DNA of 26,766 nt, taken from contig CAKZZM010000129.1 in assembly GCA_937885465.1 (NCBI GenBank), positions 1-26,766 on the forward strand, given 5' to 3'. Every line of letters begins with the position of its first letter. The stretch's first letter is position 1. Positions 13,818 through 21,274 of this stretch are shown here, piece after piece. This stretch comes from an uncultured Bacteroidales bacterium. GTDB lineage: Bacteria > Bacteroidota > Bacteroidia > Bacteroidales > Paludibacteraceae. The translations under genes were made by a program, and so were the position numbers. A model generated the notes under the pieces. That model did no database searches and was not told the origin of the DNA. It saw only the letters and a list, made by a program, of their open reading frames with translations.

Positions 13818-14870
13818 TTATTGGGTCGGTTGCGTGTATTTACTATAAATAGCCGCTATACCGCGATTAACTTTCGGAGCCGCTATGAAATAGTGGCGGA
13901 AGTTAACCAAGTTCTGTTGGTTCTGCGGGTCATTCTTTGCCTCTGACCAATACATCTTGGTTGAGCCCTTGCACTTGAATACATTGCGTGCATAGAACGC
14001 TACCGATGCCTGATACTCGCCCGTACTTGCCACCGCACCATACGACTTCTTCGCACCGGCACTCGTGAACACGGGATTTGCAGAGTATTCATATACATCA
14101 AAACCATACAGGCGTGCAATCTTGCCGCTCTCGTAGTTGTAGTACTGATCTGCAAACTTCTGGTCAAGCAGCAACAAGTCCTCTACGTGGTCAGGGCAGA
14201 GTACGAGACGCCTGCCTTGCTCCGGAACACCAAGCACATCCAACTTCTTCTTCAGTGCTATAATGTCGGCGCGTACTAAACGGTGGCGGCCGTCACTTAA
14301 TTGGTCACCGGAGGTTGACAATACCGGTGTGTTGGTGGTGTTGCTTGCGGGGGCATAGGCGTGGATAGCCTTCTTGTGTTTGGCTTCGGCAATGGCTGTA
14401 CCGTGTTGCTCCTTGCGTAGCGCAATCTTGTCGTAAGTTACGGCGTACAACTCATCATCGGTGATAGGTGTTGCTTTAGTCTGATACTTGTCAAGTGAAA
14501 TGGTCACATCCGTCTCCGAAAGGGTCTGCAACGGGATAGGATAAGTGGTGTTGTTGATAAGCACATCGGGGTCAACACCGGCATCCGTGAGGTGCAACAC
14601 ATCATTCTCCGCATACTGGCTGAAATCGGGCACACCGTCCAAGAAGGTTGCCGTCTCAGCGTTAGTGAACTGCTTTACCACTTCGCGCGTCCATATCTCT
14701 TGATATACGCCTGCACGCATGGCGTTCAGAGGCGCACCTGAAGGAATAAGACCTAAAGTGGTCATACCTATCGCACCGTATATCGGTGCAATACCTACTG
14801 CGGCGGCGAGGACGCCACCCATGAGGCAGTTAAACAGAACTGCCGTCATCATCGTGAAAAATCTTTTCAT
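13818..14870 (-). CDS. Major capsid protein (Bacteroidales Mu-like type)
   Basis: 350 residues. The segment YAENDVLHLTDAGVDPDVLINNTTYPI, then SLDKYQTKATPITDDELYAVTYDK, is characteristic of the capsid proteins of Bacteroidales Mu-like prophages. These form HK97-type shells. The first 40 residues (MKRFFTMMTAVLFNCLMGG...) are strongly hydrophobic and look like a signal peptide, which is odd for a capsid protein. They may be a scaffold-like delta segment removed by the protease. The gene follows the protease/scaffold gene, as in Mu. Confidence 0.8.
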   Translation of the reverse strand: MKRFFTMMTAVLFNCLMGGVLAAAVGIAPIYGAIGMTTLGLIPSGAPLNAMRAGVYQEIWTREVVKQFTNAETATFLDGVPDFSQYAENDVLHLTDAGVDPDVLINNTTYPIPLQTLSETDVTISLDKYQTKATPITDDELYAVTYDKIALRKEQHGTAIAEAKHKKAIHAYAPASNTTNTPVLSTSGDQLSDGRHRLVRADIIALKKKLDVLGVPEQGRRLVLCPDHVEDLLLLDQKFADQYYNYESGKIARLYGFDVYEYSANPVFTSAGAKKSYGAVASTGEYQASVAFYARNVFKCKGSTKMYWSEAKNDPQNQQNLVNFRHYFIAAPKVNRGIAAIYSKYTQPTQ

Positions 14871-14902
14871 TGTCTCAAAAATTGGTTTTAAGTGATTGTT
14901 TC

Positions 14903-15340
14903 TTACTTGCCGAACTCGGCTTCATACAAAGCTTTGAAAGCTTCGGGATCATTCTTTTCCATCTCTTCCAATCCGCGCGGATCTTCCGTTTGCCATTTGT
15001 CAAAATTCCAACCGGCACGGTCTTCCGGGTTGCCTTGCTTACTGTTAAGTTTAGCGGTGATAGGTGTCGGCATAACCCTGATATCCGCGAGCACTTGATT
15101 GAGTGTTTCGATGCCGTTGGCGTTGCCTATGGCTTCGTAGGTGGCGCGTTGCTGCTCACTGATTTTCTTTTCAGCAACGGCGTTGTCGATAGCGGCCTTG
15201 ATTTGCGCCTGACGAACGGCTTCGGCTTCTTGCTTGCCCTCGTTGATCTTGGCTTCAATGGCTGCCAGTACGTCCTCATCTGAGGACTCGGCTGTTACGG
15301 TGGTTAAACCATAACGCGAAATGATTGCTTGTTTGTCCAT
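14903..15340 (-). CDS. Possible scaffold protein from an internal in-frame start
   Basis: An ATG in frame with the protease gene at 15340 would give a 145-residue helical protein beginning MDKQAIISRYGL, right after a Gln/Asn-rich linker (INQPQNKQE). Many Mu-like and lambda-like phages make the scaffold this way. No independent evidence for initiation is visible here beyond the linker and the start codon. Confidence 0.4.
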   Translation of the reverse strand: MDKQAIISRYGLTTVTAESSDEDVLAAIEAKINEGKQEAEAVRQAQIKAAIDNAVAEKKISEQQRATYEAIGNANGIETLNQVLADIRVMPTPITAKLNSKQGNPEDRAGWNFDKWQTEDPRGLEEMEKNDPEAFKALYEAEFGK

Positions 15341-15964
15341 CTCTTGTTTGTTTTGAGGTTGGTTAATAATTGTTGTTATCGCTTCAAACCGCTGTAGCAG
15401 CGCGTTTGCAGTTGTCTTTTTCAGGTTGCCCTCAGTGTCGTTGAGTTTGATGTCGCTCTTACCGACTATCCCGTCGATAAGCTTCTCCTCAAGGGCTTCT
15501 TTGGCGTTGAACCAATTATCGCCTTGTAACCAAGCGGACACCTCTTCTTGTGTCTTGCCGGTGCGTGCCGCAAATTTCTCCGTGAAGATTGCCTCAAGGT
15601 CACGCAATAGTTTGGCAGACTTCTCCAAATCCTCTGCGTTGCCGCATGAGAATGTGTGAGGCGCGTGTATCATTATAAAAGCATTCTCTGCCATATACAC
15701 GTTGCGGGCTGCAAGCATTATCACACTTGCCATGCTCGCCGCGATGCCGTCTATGTACGCATCTACGGGAACGGGACTGTCTTTGATGGCATTATATATA
15801 AGGTTGCCTTCAAACACATCGCCGCCCGGGCAATGGATATGCAGTTCTATAGTCTGCGGCTTCTTTTCCTGTGCCGCCTGTAGGTTTGCGATGAATGATG
15901 CAGCGTTGTTGTCGCCTGCATAAATAGCACCGTAGAGTTTGATCTGTTCTGTTTTAGGTTCCAT
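14903..15964 (-). CDS. Head maturation protease (ClpP-like) with fused scaffold domain
   Basis: The frame opens at 16162, but ATG 15964 (MEPKTEQIKLYGAIY) lies downstream of the late promoter and gives 353 residues. ClpP fold: GGDVFEGNLIYNAI (48-60), catalytic Ser77 in GIAASMAS, His100 in MIHAPH. The last 145 residues are charged and helical (KINEGKQEAEAVRQAQIKAA...) like capsid scaffolds. Met209 (15340, MDKQAIISRYG) could be an internal start giving scaffold alone, as Mu does with I and Z. It is the first gene of the minus-strand late operon. Confidence 0.85.
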   Translation of the reverse strand: MEPKTEQIKLYGAIYAGDNNAASFIANLQAAQEKKPQTIELHIHCPGGDVFEGNLIYNAIKDSPVPVDAYIDGIAASMASVIMLAARNVYMAENAFIMIHAPHTFSCGNAEDLEKSAKLLRDLEAIFTEKFAARTGKTQEEVSAWLQGDNWFNAKEALEEKLIDGIVGKSDIKLNDTEGNLKKTTANALLQRFEAITTIINQPQNKQEMDKQAIISRYGLTTVTAESSDEDVLAAIEAKINEGKQEAEAVRQAQIKAAIDNAVAEKKISEQQRATYEAIGNANGIETLNQVLADIRVMPTPITAKLNSKQGNPEDRAGWNFDKWQTEDPRGLEEMEKNDPEAFKALYEAEFGK

Positions 15965-16047
15965 ATTATTTATTGTTTGGTTAAAAAGCGTGTCTCTCCA
16001 CGCCGCCACCGCTCTTTCACGGTCGTCATCGTAGGCTTTTGGTTCAG

Positions 16048-16079
16048 CAAAATTACGCAAACAATAAATATTATCCAAA
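16048..16079 (-). promoter_or_regulatory. Late promoter for the minus-strand capsid/tail operon
   Basis: On the minus strand, TTTG (plus-strand 16076-16079), 20 bp, then TAATTTTG (16048-16055). This is a perfect match to the Bacteroides consensus TTTG-N19/20-TAnnTTTG. Transcription would start near 16041, about 75 bp before the protease ATG at 15964. The -33 box abuts the dyad at 16081-16103. Confidence 0.75.
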
Positions 16080-16080
16080 T

Positions 16081-16121
16081 AAGTGTCCAACCCTTGGACA
16101 CTTCCGTCCAACATTTGGACG
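16081..16121. promoter_or_regulatory. Two tandem GTCCAA-N3-TTGGAC dyads between divergent late promoters
   Basis: Dyad 1 (16081-16103) is a perfect 10-bp inverted repeat, AAGTGTCCAA with TTGGACACTT, around CCC. Dyad 2 (16105-16121) is CGTCCAA with TTGGACG around CAT. Their centres are 21 bp apart, two helical turns. They lie exactly between the -33 boxes of the two divergent promoters, so one dimeric regulator could switch both late operons. Dyad 2 is followed by cTTTTTTTg, so a terminator or attenuator reading is also possible. Confidence 0.75.
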
Positions 16122-16126
16122 CTTTT

Positions 16127-16157
16127 TTTGTAATTACTTTTAATAGCAGTATTTTTG
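16127..16157 (+). promoter_or_regulatory. Late promoter for the plus-strand head operon
   Basis: TTTG (16127-16130), 19 bp, TATTTTTG (16150-16157): a perfect Bacteroides-type promoter. Transcription would start near 16164. It drives the terminase-portal-tape measure genes. The upstream dyad ends six bases before the -33 box. Confidence 0.75.
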
Positions 16158-16165
16158 CCCAAACA

Positions 16166-16183
16166 GTTTGCACAAGTGCAAAC
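16166..16183. promoter_or_regulatory. Inverted repeat at the head-operon start site, probable operator
   Basis: GTTTGCAC-AA-GTGCAAAC is a perfect 8-bp inverted repeat starting at the predicted +1 of the plus-strand late promoter, where a bound repressor would block initiation. The half-site TTTGCAC also occurs twice, and its complement-like TTTGTGCAA once, at the 25447-25480 promoter. Confidence 0.6.
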
Positions 16184-16200
16184 ATAAAATCAACCGAAAC

Positions 16201-16653
16201 ATGAACAAGAAAGACAATGAAAGAGCCAAGGAATTGGCGCGTCTGTATTTCGCACAAGGCGATACGCAGGCGGTGGTTGCCGAGAAAGTAGGCGTGAGCC
16301 GAAACACGGTCAATCGGTGGGTGAGCGAAAACGGCTGGGATGTGCAGCGTGCCGCCAGAACTATCACCAGAAAGGAAGTAGTAAACAAAATGCTCCAGAA
16401 GATAAACGGGCGGCTTGACACTGATCAATGGACCCCCGATGAACTGGCAAAGGCGGCTGCCGCCATCCAAAGACTGGACAAACAGACGAACCTCGTTACT
16501 ATCATTGAGGTGTTCGCACAGTACAACAACTGGCTTTGCTCACGCATGCGCCTCGACCCGGAACTGACACCGGAACTGGTGGGCATCATGACCAAGTATC
16601 AGGACATATTCATCAACGAACATAGCAACGCTATGGTTGAATTTAAGCAGTAG
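16201..16653 (+). CDS. Terminase small subunit (DNA-packaging, HTH)
   Basis: 150 residues from ATG 16201; an in-frame ATG at 16168 lies in the promoter/operator and is rejected. The N-terminal helix-turn-helix is clear: GDTQAVVAEKVGVSRNTVNRWVSENGWD (about residues 18-45). This is the DNA-recognition part of DUF1804/terminase small subunits in Mu-like phages. The C-terminal helices (PDELAKAAAAIQRLDKQ...) would mediate oligomerisation. First gene of the plus-strand late operon; the large subunit starts five bases later. Confidence 0.8.
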   Translation: MNKKDNERAKELARLYFAQGDTQAVVAEKVGVSRNTVNRWVSENGWDVQRAARTITRKEVVNKMLQKINGRLDTDQWTPDELAKAAAAIQRLDKQTNLVTIIEVFAQYNNWLCSRMRLDPELTPELVGIMTKYQDIFINEHSNAMVEFKQ

Positions 16654-16658
16654 GAACT

Positions 16659-18239
16659 ATGGCACTCAAGATGACGGAAAAAGAAGCTCGTCTTTATTGG
16701 GACAAGATAAAGGCGCGGACAATGGCCATCAAGGTAGTCGATGACATTGAAACAGAGGCAGAACGCAAGAAGCGCATCCGTCATCTGGAGGCTGACTATA
16801 TCCGTTGGTTCGAGTATTATTTCCCTAACTATGCAAAGAAGAAAAGCGCGTGGTTTCATAAGCGATTGGCAAACGATATCGTCAAGAATAAGCGCATACG
16901 CGAGTTAGCAGAGTTCTACCGTTCTGCCGGTAAGTCTGTGCATATCGACATGGGTATTCCTCTGTACCTGTACTATGCCTTGAAAGACTTGCATTTCATG
17001 CTGCTCGTAGGCGAAACGGAAAGCAAGGCCGCAAAGCTGCTCGGCGACATTCAAGCGCAGATTGAGTTCAATCCCCGTTTGAACCGCGACTATGGCAAAC
17101 GCCAGCAGATAGGCGACTGGGCTGAAGGCGACTTCACCACTTCCGATGGTGTCAAGTTCATGTCGCTCGGTTTCCGTCAGAACCCGCGTGGTGCACGTGA
17201 GGGTGATGCCCGTCCGGATTACATCGTGGTGGATGATGTGGACAACAAGCAGCACGTGAATAACGACCGCCTGATGAAAGAGGGCGTGGACTATATAACG
17301 GAAGATGTGTGGGGCTGTTTCGATGCCGATGATGACGGCACGGAGCGGTTCGTCTATGCCAATAACAACTTCCACAAAAATAGCATAACCAACCGCCTGA
17401 AGACCTATTTCCTGACCGAAAAGAAAAAAGTAAAGCAGACCGGCGATGAGGATATTTTTAAGGTTCTGACCGTTAATGCCGTTAAGGATCTGACAACCTT
17501 TGAACCTAACTGGCAGGAAAAAACAAGTGCGGACTTTTGGCGAAAGAAATATAACTCTATGCCGCACCGCTCCTTTATGCGAGAGTATATGAATACGCAT
17601 ATAGCCGACGGTTCGGTGTTCAAAGACCAAGATATCATCTTCGGCAAGATGCTGCCGCTGCGTGAGTATGATGCGCTGGTATTCTATGGCGACCTCTCTT
17701 ATAAAGACCAAGGCGACTACAAAGGTATGATGCTTGTCGGCAAAGCAGGACGCCAGTTCCATATCATCTACACCTTCCTACGGCGTGCAAGCCGTGCAAT
17801 GGTGGCGGAGTGGCTGTACGACCTCTATGAGGACAAACACCTTGACCGGTACAACATCAAGTATATGATTGAGGGCTTGTTTGCCATGGACGAGTTTGTC
17901 AATGACTTCGACAACGAGGGAGACCGGCGCGGCTATTACATCCCTGTCGTAGCAGACGAGCGACCGAAGGCAAATAAGTTTGACCGTATAGAGTCGCTTG
18001 CCGGATATTTCGAACGGCATAATATGATATTCAACGAGGCGGAGCAGTTGTTGCCCGACCAAGTAACACTCCGAGATCAGTTCCTTGCCTTTGAGAAAGG
18101 CAGCAAGGCTAACGATGACGGACCGGATGCCGTGCACGGTGCCATGAAAGAGCTGTTTACCATTACCAGAGTTGACCGCTTCCCCGTGGAAACACAATCA
18201 CGCTCAGAGGTAATCCGAAACAATAAAAACAGATATTAA
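16659..18239 (+). CDS. Terminase large subunit (packaging ATPase/nuclease)
   Basis: 526 residues. The ATPase part has a Walker A-like YRSAGKSVH at about residues 88-96, Walker B YIVVDDVD at about 189-196, and a coupling region after it. The nuclease part begins near YGDLSYKDQGDYKGMM (about 347-362), giving an acidic metal site, and ends with DDGPDAVHGAMKELF (about 488-502). It cuts and pumps phage DNA into the prohead. In Mu-like phages it packages headful lengths with flanking host DNA. The TAA stop is formed by the first of the phased repeats that precede the next gene. Confidence 0.85.
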   Translation: MALKMTEKEARLYWDKIKARTMAIKVVDDIETEAERKKRIRHLEADYIRWFEYYFPNYAKKKSAWFHKRLANDIVKNKRIRELAEFYRSAGKSVHIDMGIPLYLYYALKDLHFMLLVGETESKAAKLLGDIQAQIEFNPRLNRDYGKRQQIGDWAEGDFTTSDGVKFMSLGFRQNPRGAREGDARPDYIVVDDVDNKQHVNNDRLMKEGVDYITEDVWGCFDADDDGTERFVYANNNFHKNSITNRLKTYFLTEKKKVKQTGDEDIFKVLTVNAVKDLTTFEPNWQEKTSADFWRKKYNSMPHRSFMREYMNTHIADGSVFKDQDIIFGKMLPLREYDALVFYGDLSYKDQGDYKGMMLVGKAGRQFHIIYTFLRRASRAMVAEWLYDLYEDKHLDRYNIKYMIEGLFAMDEFVNDFDNEGDRRGYYIPVVADERPKANKFDRIESLAGYFERHNMIFNEAEQLLPDQVTLRDQFLAFEKGSKANDDGPDAVHGAMKELFTITRVDRFPVETQSRSEVIRNNKNRY

Positions 18240-18275
18240 ACACCATTTAAACACCATTTAAACACCATTTAAATT
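18236..18275 (+). repeat. Phased 11-bp repeats directly before the DUF1320 start codon
   Basis: TTAAA occurs at 18236, 18247, 18258 and 18269, exactly 11 bp apart, in repeats of AAACACCATTT. The first includes the terminase stop, and the last ends two bases before ATG 18276. The same repeat, in the same sense and position, precedes the tail fibre gene at 4820. Confidence 0.9.
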
Positions 18276-18692
18276 ATGTTTATTACCGATAACGATTATG
18301 AGGTGCAGGTGCGCCAAGAAATAGTGCAACTGCTTGACGGCAGCAATGACCATTCTGCTGTACGGCTTGCGGAGCGTATGGCTATCGACCAGATAAAATC
18401 CTATCTGAGCGGCCGATACGACACACAAACCATCTTTGCTTGTGAGGGCGACGAACGAGACCTCTTCCTTGTGATGATAGCCATCGACATCGCCTTATAC
18501 CACCTATGGTCTAAGCGTGCGCCGAGAAAGATTCCCGAGTTCCGGGCACAACGCTATCAAGATGCGCTCGACTGGCTCAAAGCCGTAGGGGAAGGTACAT
18601 TGCAGACCGACCTGCCACAGCTGCCCACCGATGAATATACAGGTGATGTGCTTATCACCTCTAATTATAAACCTAATCAAAATAAGTACTGA
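18276..18692 (+). CDS. DUF1320 protein (Mu gp36-like)
   Basis: 138 residues. It matches the DUF1320 pattern: FITDNDYEVQVRQEIVQLL at the start, ERMAIDQIKSYLSGRYDTQTIF (about 32-53), and a central helix with DIALYHLWSKRAPRKIPEFRAQRYQDALDWL. These small proteins act at the head-tail connector in Mu-like phages (structurally gp6/gp15-like adaptor). It sits between terminase and portal, close to the Mu position, and the portal starts two bases after its stop. Confidence 0.75.
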   Translation: MFITDNDYEVQVRQEIVQLLDGSNDHSAVRLAERMAIDQIKSYLSGRYDTQTIFACEGDERDLFLVMIAIDIALYHLWSKRAPRKIPEFRAQRYQDALDWLKAVGEGTLQTDLPQLPTDEYTGDVLITSNYKPNQNKY

Positions 18693-18694
18693 TT

Positions 18695-20035
18695 ATGGCA
18701 AAGAAAAACATGCAAACACAGCCGCATAGAGGCAAGCAGGATATAACCACGCAGATTATCCGCGAGTTCAAAGACCAAAGCCGTGCGGAAATAAGGAAGT
18801 GGCGTAATGCGCTGCGTATGGCTACCGATGCCGACGACCCGCGGGCATATCATCTGCAGGACTTGTACGACAATCTGGAGAGCGACGGGCATTTCCTCGC
18901 ACAGGTCCGGCTGCGCAAGGCTGCCACTACCGGATATGGCTTCCGTATCGTCGATCGTAAGACCGGTGATATAAATGAGGACAAAACAAATCTGTTTCAG
19001 TCCGAGTGGTTCTACAACTTCGTGGAACATCTTTTGGATGTGCCGCTCAAAGGCTATACAGTTTTGGAACTCGTCAATCCGCAGACAATGGAGTTCTGCC
19101 TCGTGCCGCGCCGCAATGTATGCGCTCAAAAGCAAATGGTGTATTTCGAAATCATGGGCGACAAAGGTGTTGACCTCAATTCGCCTGAATACGAACACTG
19201 CATCGTGCGGGTAGGCAAACCTGACGACTTGGGTATTATGGCGCATCTGTGCGGTCAGCTCATTTGGAAACGCAATGCGCAACAATCGTGGGCGGAGTTC
19301 ACCGAACGCTTCGGCATGCCGCTCATCAGCGCAACCACCAACAAAACCTCGCAGGCCGACATCAAAAAGATAAACGACATGCTCCGCACTCTCGGTGAGG
19401 CTGCCACCGCCGTTCTGCCCGAAGGCACGAGCATCAAGATTGACCCCTTCACCGGCGGCGACAGCTACAAAGTGTTTGACGCCCAGATTGAGCGTATCAA
19501 TCAAGAGATGTCAAAGCCTATCACCGGCGGCACAATGATTACCGATGACGGCTCTTCACGCTCGCAGGCACAGGTGCATGAGCGCAACCTTGACGATAAG
19601 ATTGCCGAGTCCGACCGCCGTATGGTGCAGTTCACCGTCAATAACCAACTGCTACCCATAATGCAGTATTGGGGGTGGGATATCAATCCCGAAACCGATG
19701 AGTTCCAATTCGACTCCTCGTTTGAGCTGACCTTAGCAGAACACTGGAACATCGCATATCAGGCTATGCAATGCGGCTATGTGTTAGACGATAAGTGGCT
19801 GTCTGAAGTCTTCTCCCTGAAGATTGTCGGACGGCGTGAGCCGGTCGTAACGCCACCGGACGAAGACGAAGACGCCCCTTCGTCCTCTGCTCATCGCGTC
19901 AGCGAAGAGCAAGCCCCTTCGTCCTCTGCTCATCGCGTCAGCGAAGAGCATGACCCTTCGTCCTCTGCTCATCGCGTCAGCGAAGAGCATGACCCCGACA
20001 AAAAAAAGAAAGGGCTGTCGGCGTCTTTCCGATAG
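18695..20035 (+). CDS. Portal protein (DUF935, Mu gp29-like) with repetitive C-terminus
   Basis: 446 residues. DUF935 features: ALRMATDADDPRAYHLQDLYDNLESDGHFLAQVRLRK (about 41-77), then the clip/wing segment KAATTGYGFRIVD, WAEFTERFGMPLI (about 202-214) and SRSQAQVHERNLDDKIAESDRRM. The dodecameric portal is the DNA entry/exit channel. The C-terminus is abnormal: after PPDEDED come three 13-residue units (PSSSAHRVSEEQA) encoded by a 39-bp repeat, then DPDKKKKGLSASFR. The A8 tract before the stop contains a dnaX-type slippery heptamer that would join it to MuF. Confidence 0.8.
   Translation: MAKKNMQTQPHRGKQDITTQIIREFKDQSRAEIRKWRNALRMATDADDPRAYHLQDLYDNLESDGHFLAQVRLRKAATTGYGFRIVDRKTGDINEDKTNLFQSEWFYNFVEHLLDVPLKGYTVLELVNPQTMEFCLVPRRNVCAQKQMVYFEIMGDKGVDLNSPEYEHCIVRVGKPDDLGIMAHLCGQLIWKRNAQQSWAEFTERFGMPLISATTNKTSQADIKKINDMLRTLGEAATAVLPEGTSIKIDPFTGGDSYKVFDAQIERINQEMSKPITGGTMITDDGSSRSQAQVHERNLDDKIAESDRRMVQFTVNNQLLPIMQYWGWDINPETDEFQFDSSFELTLAEHWNIAYQAMQCGYVLDDKWLSEVFSLKIVGRREPVVTPPDEDEDAPSSSAHRVSEEQAPSSSAHRVSEEHDPSSSAHRVSEEHDPDKKKKGLSASFR
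19877..19993 (+). repeat. Three tandem 39-bp units inside the portal gene
   Basis: The units lie at 19877, 19916 and 19955 and are near identical. Each holds a hairpin, TGCTC-A-TCGC-GTCA-GCGA-A-GAGCA, with two stems of five and four pairs around mismatches. In frame they encode PSSSAHRVSEEQA/HD. They look like an expanded palindromic element in a linker that tolerates length change. Confidence 0.9.
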
Positions 20036-20046
20036 GAAGCACGCCG
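20002..20046 (+). promoter_or_regulatory. Candidate -1 frameshift signal joining portal to MuF
   Basis: The heptamer A AAA AAG (20002-20008) is in the portal's zero frame. After 10 bases a stem CGGCGT/ACGCCG (20019-20024 with 20041-20046) continues, after one C-C mismatch, into TTTCC/GGAAG with a GATA loop. The portal stop codon lies in the upper part of this stem-loop. The -1 frame is open straight into the MuF gene, so a shift would give an 857-residue portal-MuF fusion. Confidence 0.55.
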
Positions 20047-20058
20047 CAGGGTGAAGCG

Positions 20059-21267
20059 TTGCTTCCGGAACTATATACACCCGTAAAAGGCGAAGGCATG
20101 CAAGTCCTTGCCGAGCATATCGGTAATGGTGCCTCATCGATATTAGAGACACTACTGCAACGCCTGTACAACGGTGAGCAACTGACCGCAGACCGCCGCT
20201 TGCTACGTGCCACCGCACGAGACTATACTGAAGCCCTACAGCGCGGCTATGGCGGCAAACTGACGGACATTGACTGGAACTCGCCGGACTTCGACACTTT
20301 GGAGAAACTGACGCAGAACGTCTATCAGTTCGCAGCCGCTAAAAACTACCACGAACTGCGTGACCTGACGGATGCTATCCGGGACGGCGACAAGATACGC
20401 TCGTTTGATGAGTTCCGTGAGCAGGCACTGCCTATCATCGGCAAGTATAACCGGAACTGGCTCAGAACGGAATACAACCAAGCCATAGCAGCGGCGCAGT
20501 CCGGGGCGCGGTGGAACGAGTTTGCTCGCAACAAGCAGACGATGCCTTATCTGCAATATCAGGCCGTGATGGACGAGAATACGCGAGCCGACCATGCAGC
20601 ATTGCACGGTATCATCAAGCGCATAGATGACACGTTCTGGGACAAGTACATGCCGCCTAACGGATGGGGCTGCCGCTGTGAAGCCATACAACTGCCCGGA
20701 TCTAATTATACGGAGACACCCGATGATAAAATCTTCCCGCCTGCAGTGCCGAAAATGTTTCAAATCAACTTCGGCAAACAAGGAATTGCGTTCCCTGTCT
20801 CACACGCTTACTTCAAAAATATGCCGAGAAATGTATGGCGTGGGTTAGAACCGCAGGTTCGTTCGGAAGTACTGATATACTATAAAGGTCAAGCAAGACA
20901 ATCAATGCCGTCATTTGGTGCAGATTTGACAGAACACTCCAATCTACAAACAGGTAAACTTAAACGAAACGGCAATGCCAAGACAACTGTATTAGACGGC
21001 AAACACGCTCGCACGGTAGAGGAAGTGAAAGCGGTGCAATACGCTTGGAATAATCCGAATAAATTGGAGTTTGAGCGTGTCAGTCCGATGGGCGAGCATA
21101 AGGACTTAACTAACGAGGAGCATATACATAATCTTGAAAAGAAGGCAAGGCGTAGAGTTGAGGAATACTTGCAATACAAGTTTGAATACAAAGGTGTGGA
21201 ATATCATATCAAGTTAGAGAAAATCTCTGACGGCTTCGAGCAGTTCTACTCGCTGACCAAACCATAA
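20059..21267 (+). CDS. MuF-like head morphogenesis protein with toxin-like C-terminal domain
   Basis: Start uncertain: TTG 20059 or ATG 20098, or no own start if made by frameshift from portal. The MuF core (about residues 90-225) has QNVYQFAAAKNYHELRDLTDAI, YNRNWLRTEYNQAIAAAQ, then DHAALHGI and PPNGWGCRCEAIQLPG, typical of the minor head protein injected or held at the portal. From about residue 300 a separate, more AT-rich domain (LERVSPMGEHKDLTNEEH-like, KFEYKGVEYHIKLEKISDGFEQFYSLTK) resembles the phage-carried Barnase/EndoU/RelE-like (PBECR) nuclease tails of MuF proteins. That last match is from memory. Confidence 0.75.
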   Translation: MLPELYTPVKGEGMQVLAEHIGNGASSILETLLQRLYNGEQLTADRRLLRATARDYTEALQRGYGGKLTDIDWNSPDFDTLEKLTQNVYQFAAAKNYHELRDLTDAIRDGDKIRSFDEFREQALPIIGKYNRNWLRTEYNQAIAAAQSGARWNEFARNKQTMPYLQYQAVMDENTRADHAALHGIIKRIDDTFWDKYMPPNGWGCRCEAIQLPGSNYTETPDDKIFPPAVPKMFQINFGKQGIAFPVSHAYFKNMPRNVWRGLEPQVRSEVLIYYKGQARQSMPSFGADLTEHSNLQTGKLKRNGNAKTTVLDGKHARTVEEVKAVQYAWNNPNKLEFERVSPMGEHKDLTNEEHIHNLEKKARRRVEEYLQYKFEYKGVEYHIKLEKISDGFEQFYSLTKP

Positions 21268-21274
21268 AACAGAA

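Noticed and set aside
16105..16130. Intrinsic terminator (dyad followed by seven T)
   Set aside because: No plus-strand gene ends upstream. The paired dyad at 16081 and the flanking divergent promoters fit an operator better, although attenuation is not excluded.
16168..16200. Upstream in-frame start for terminase small subunit
   Set aside because: It lies in the operator at the predicted transcription start, and the HTH domain fits the ATG at 16201.
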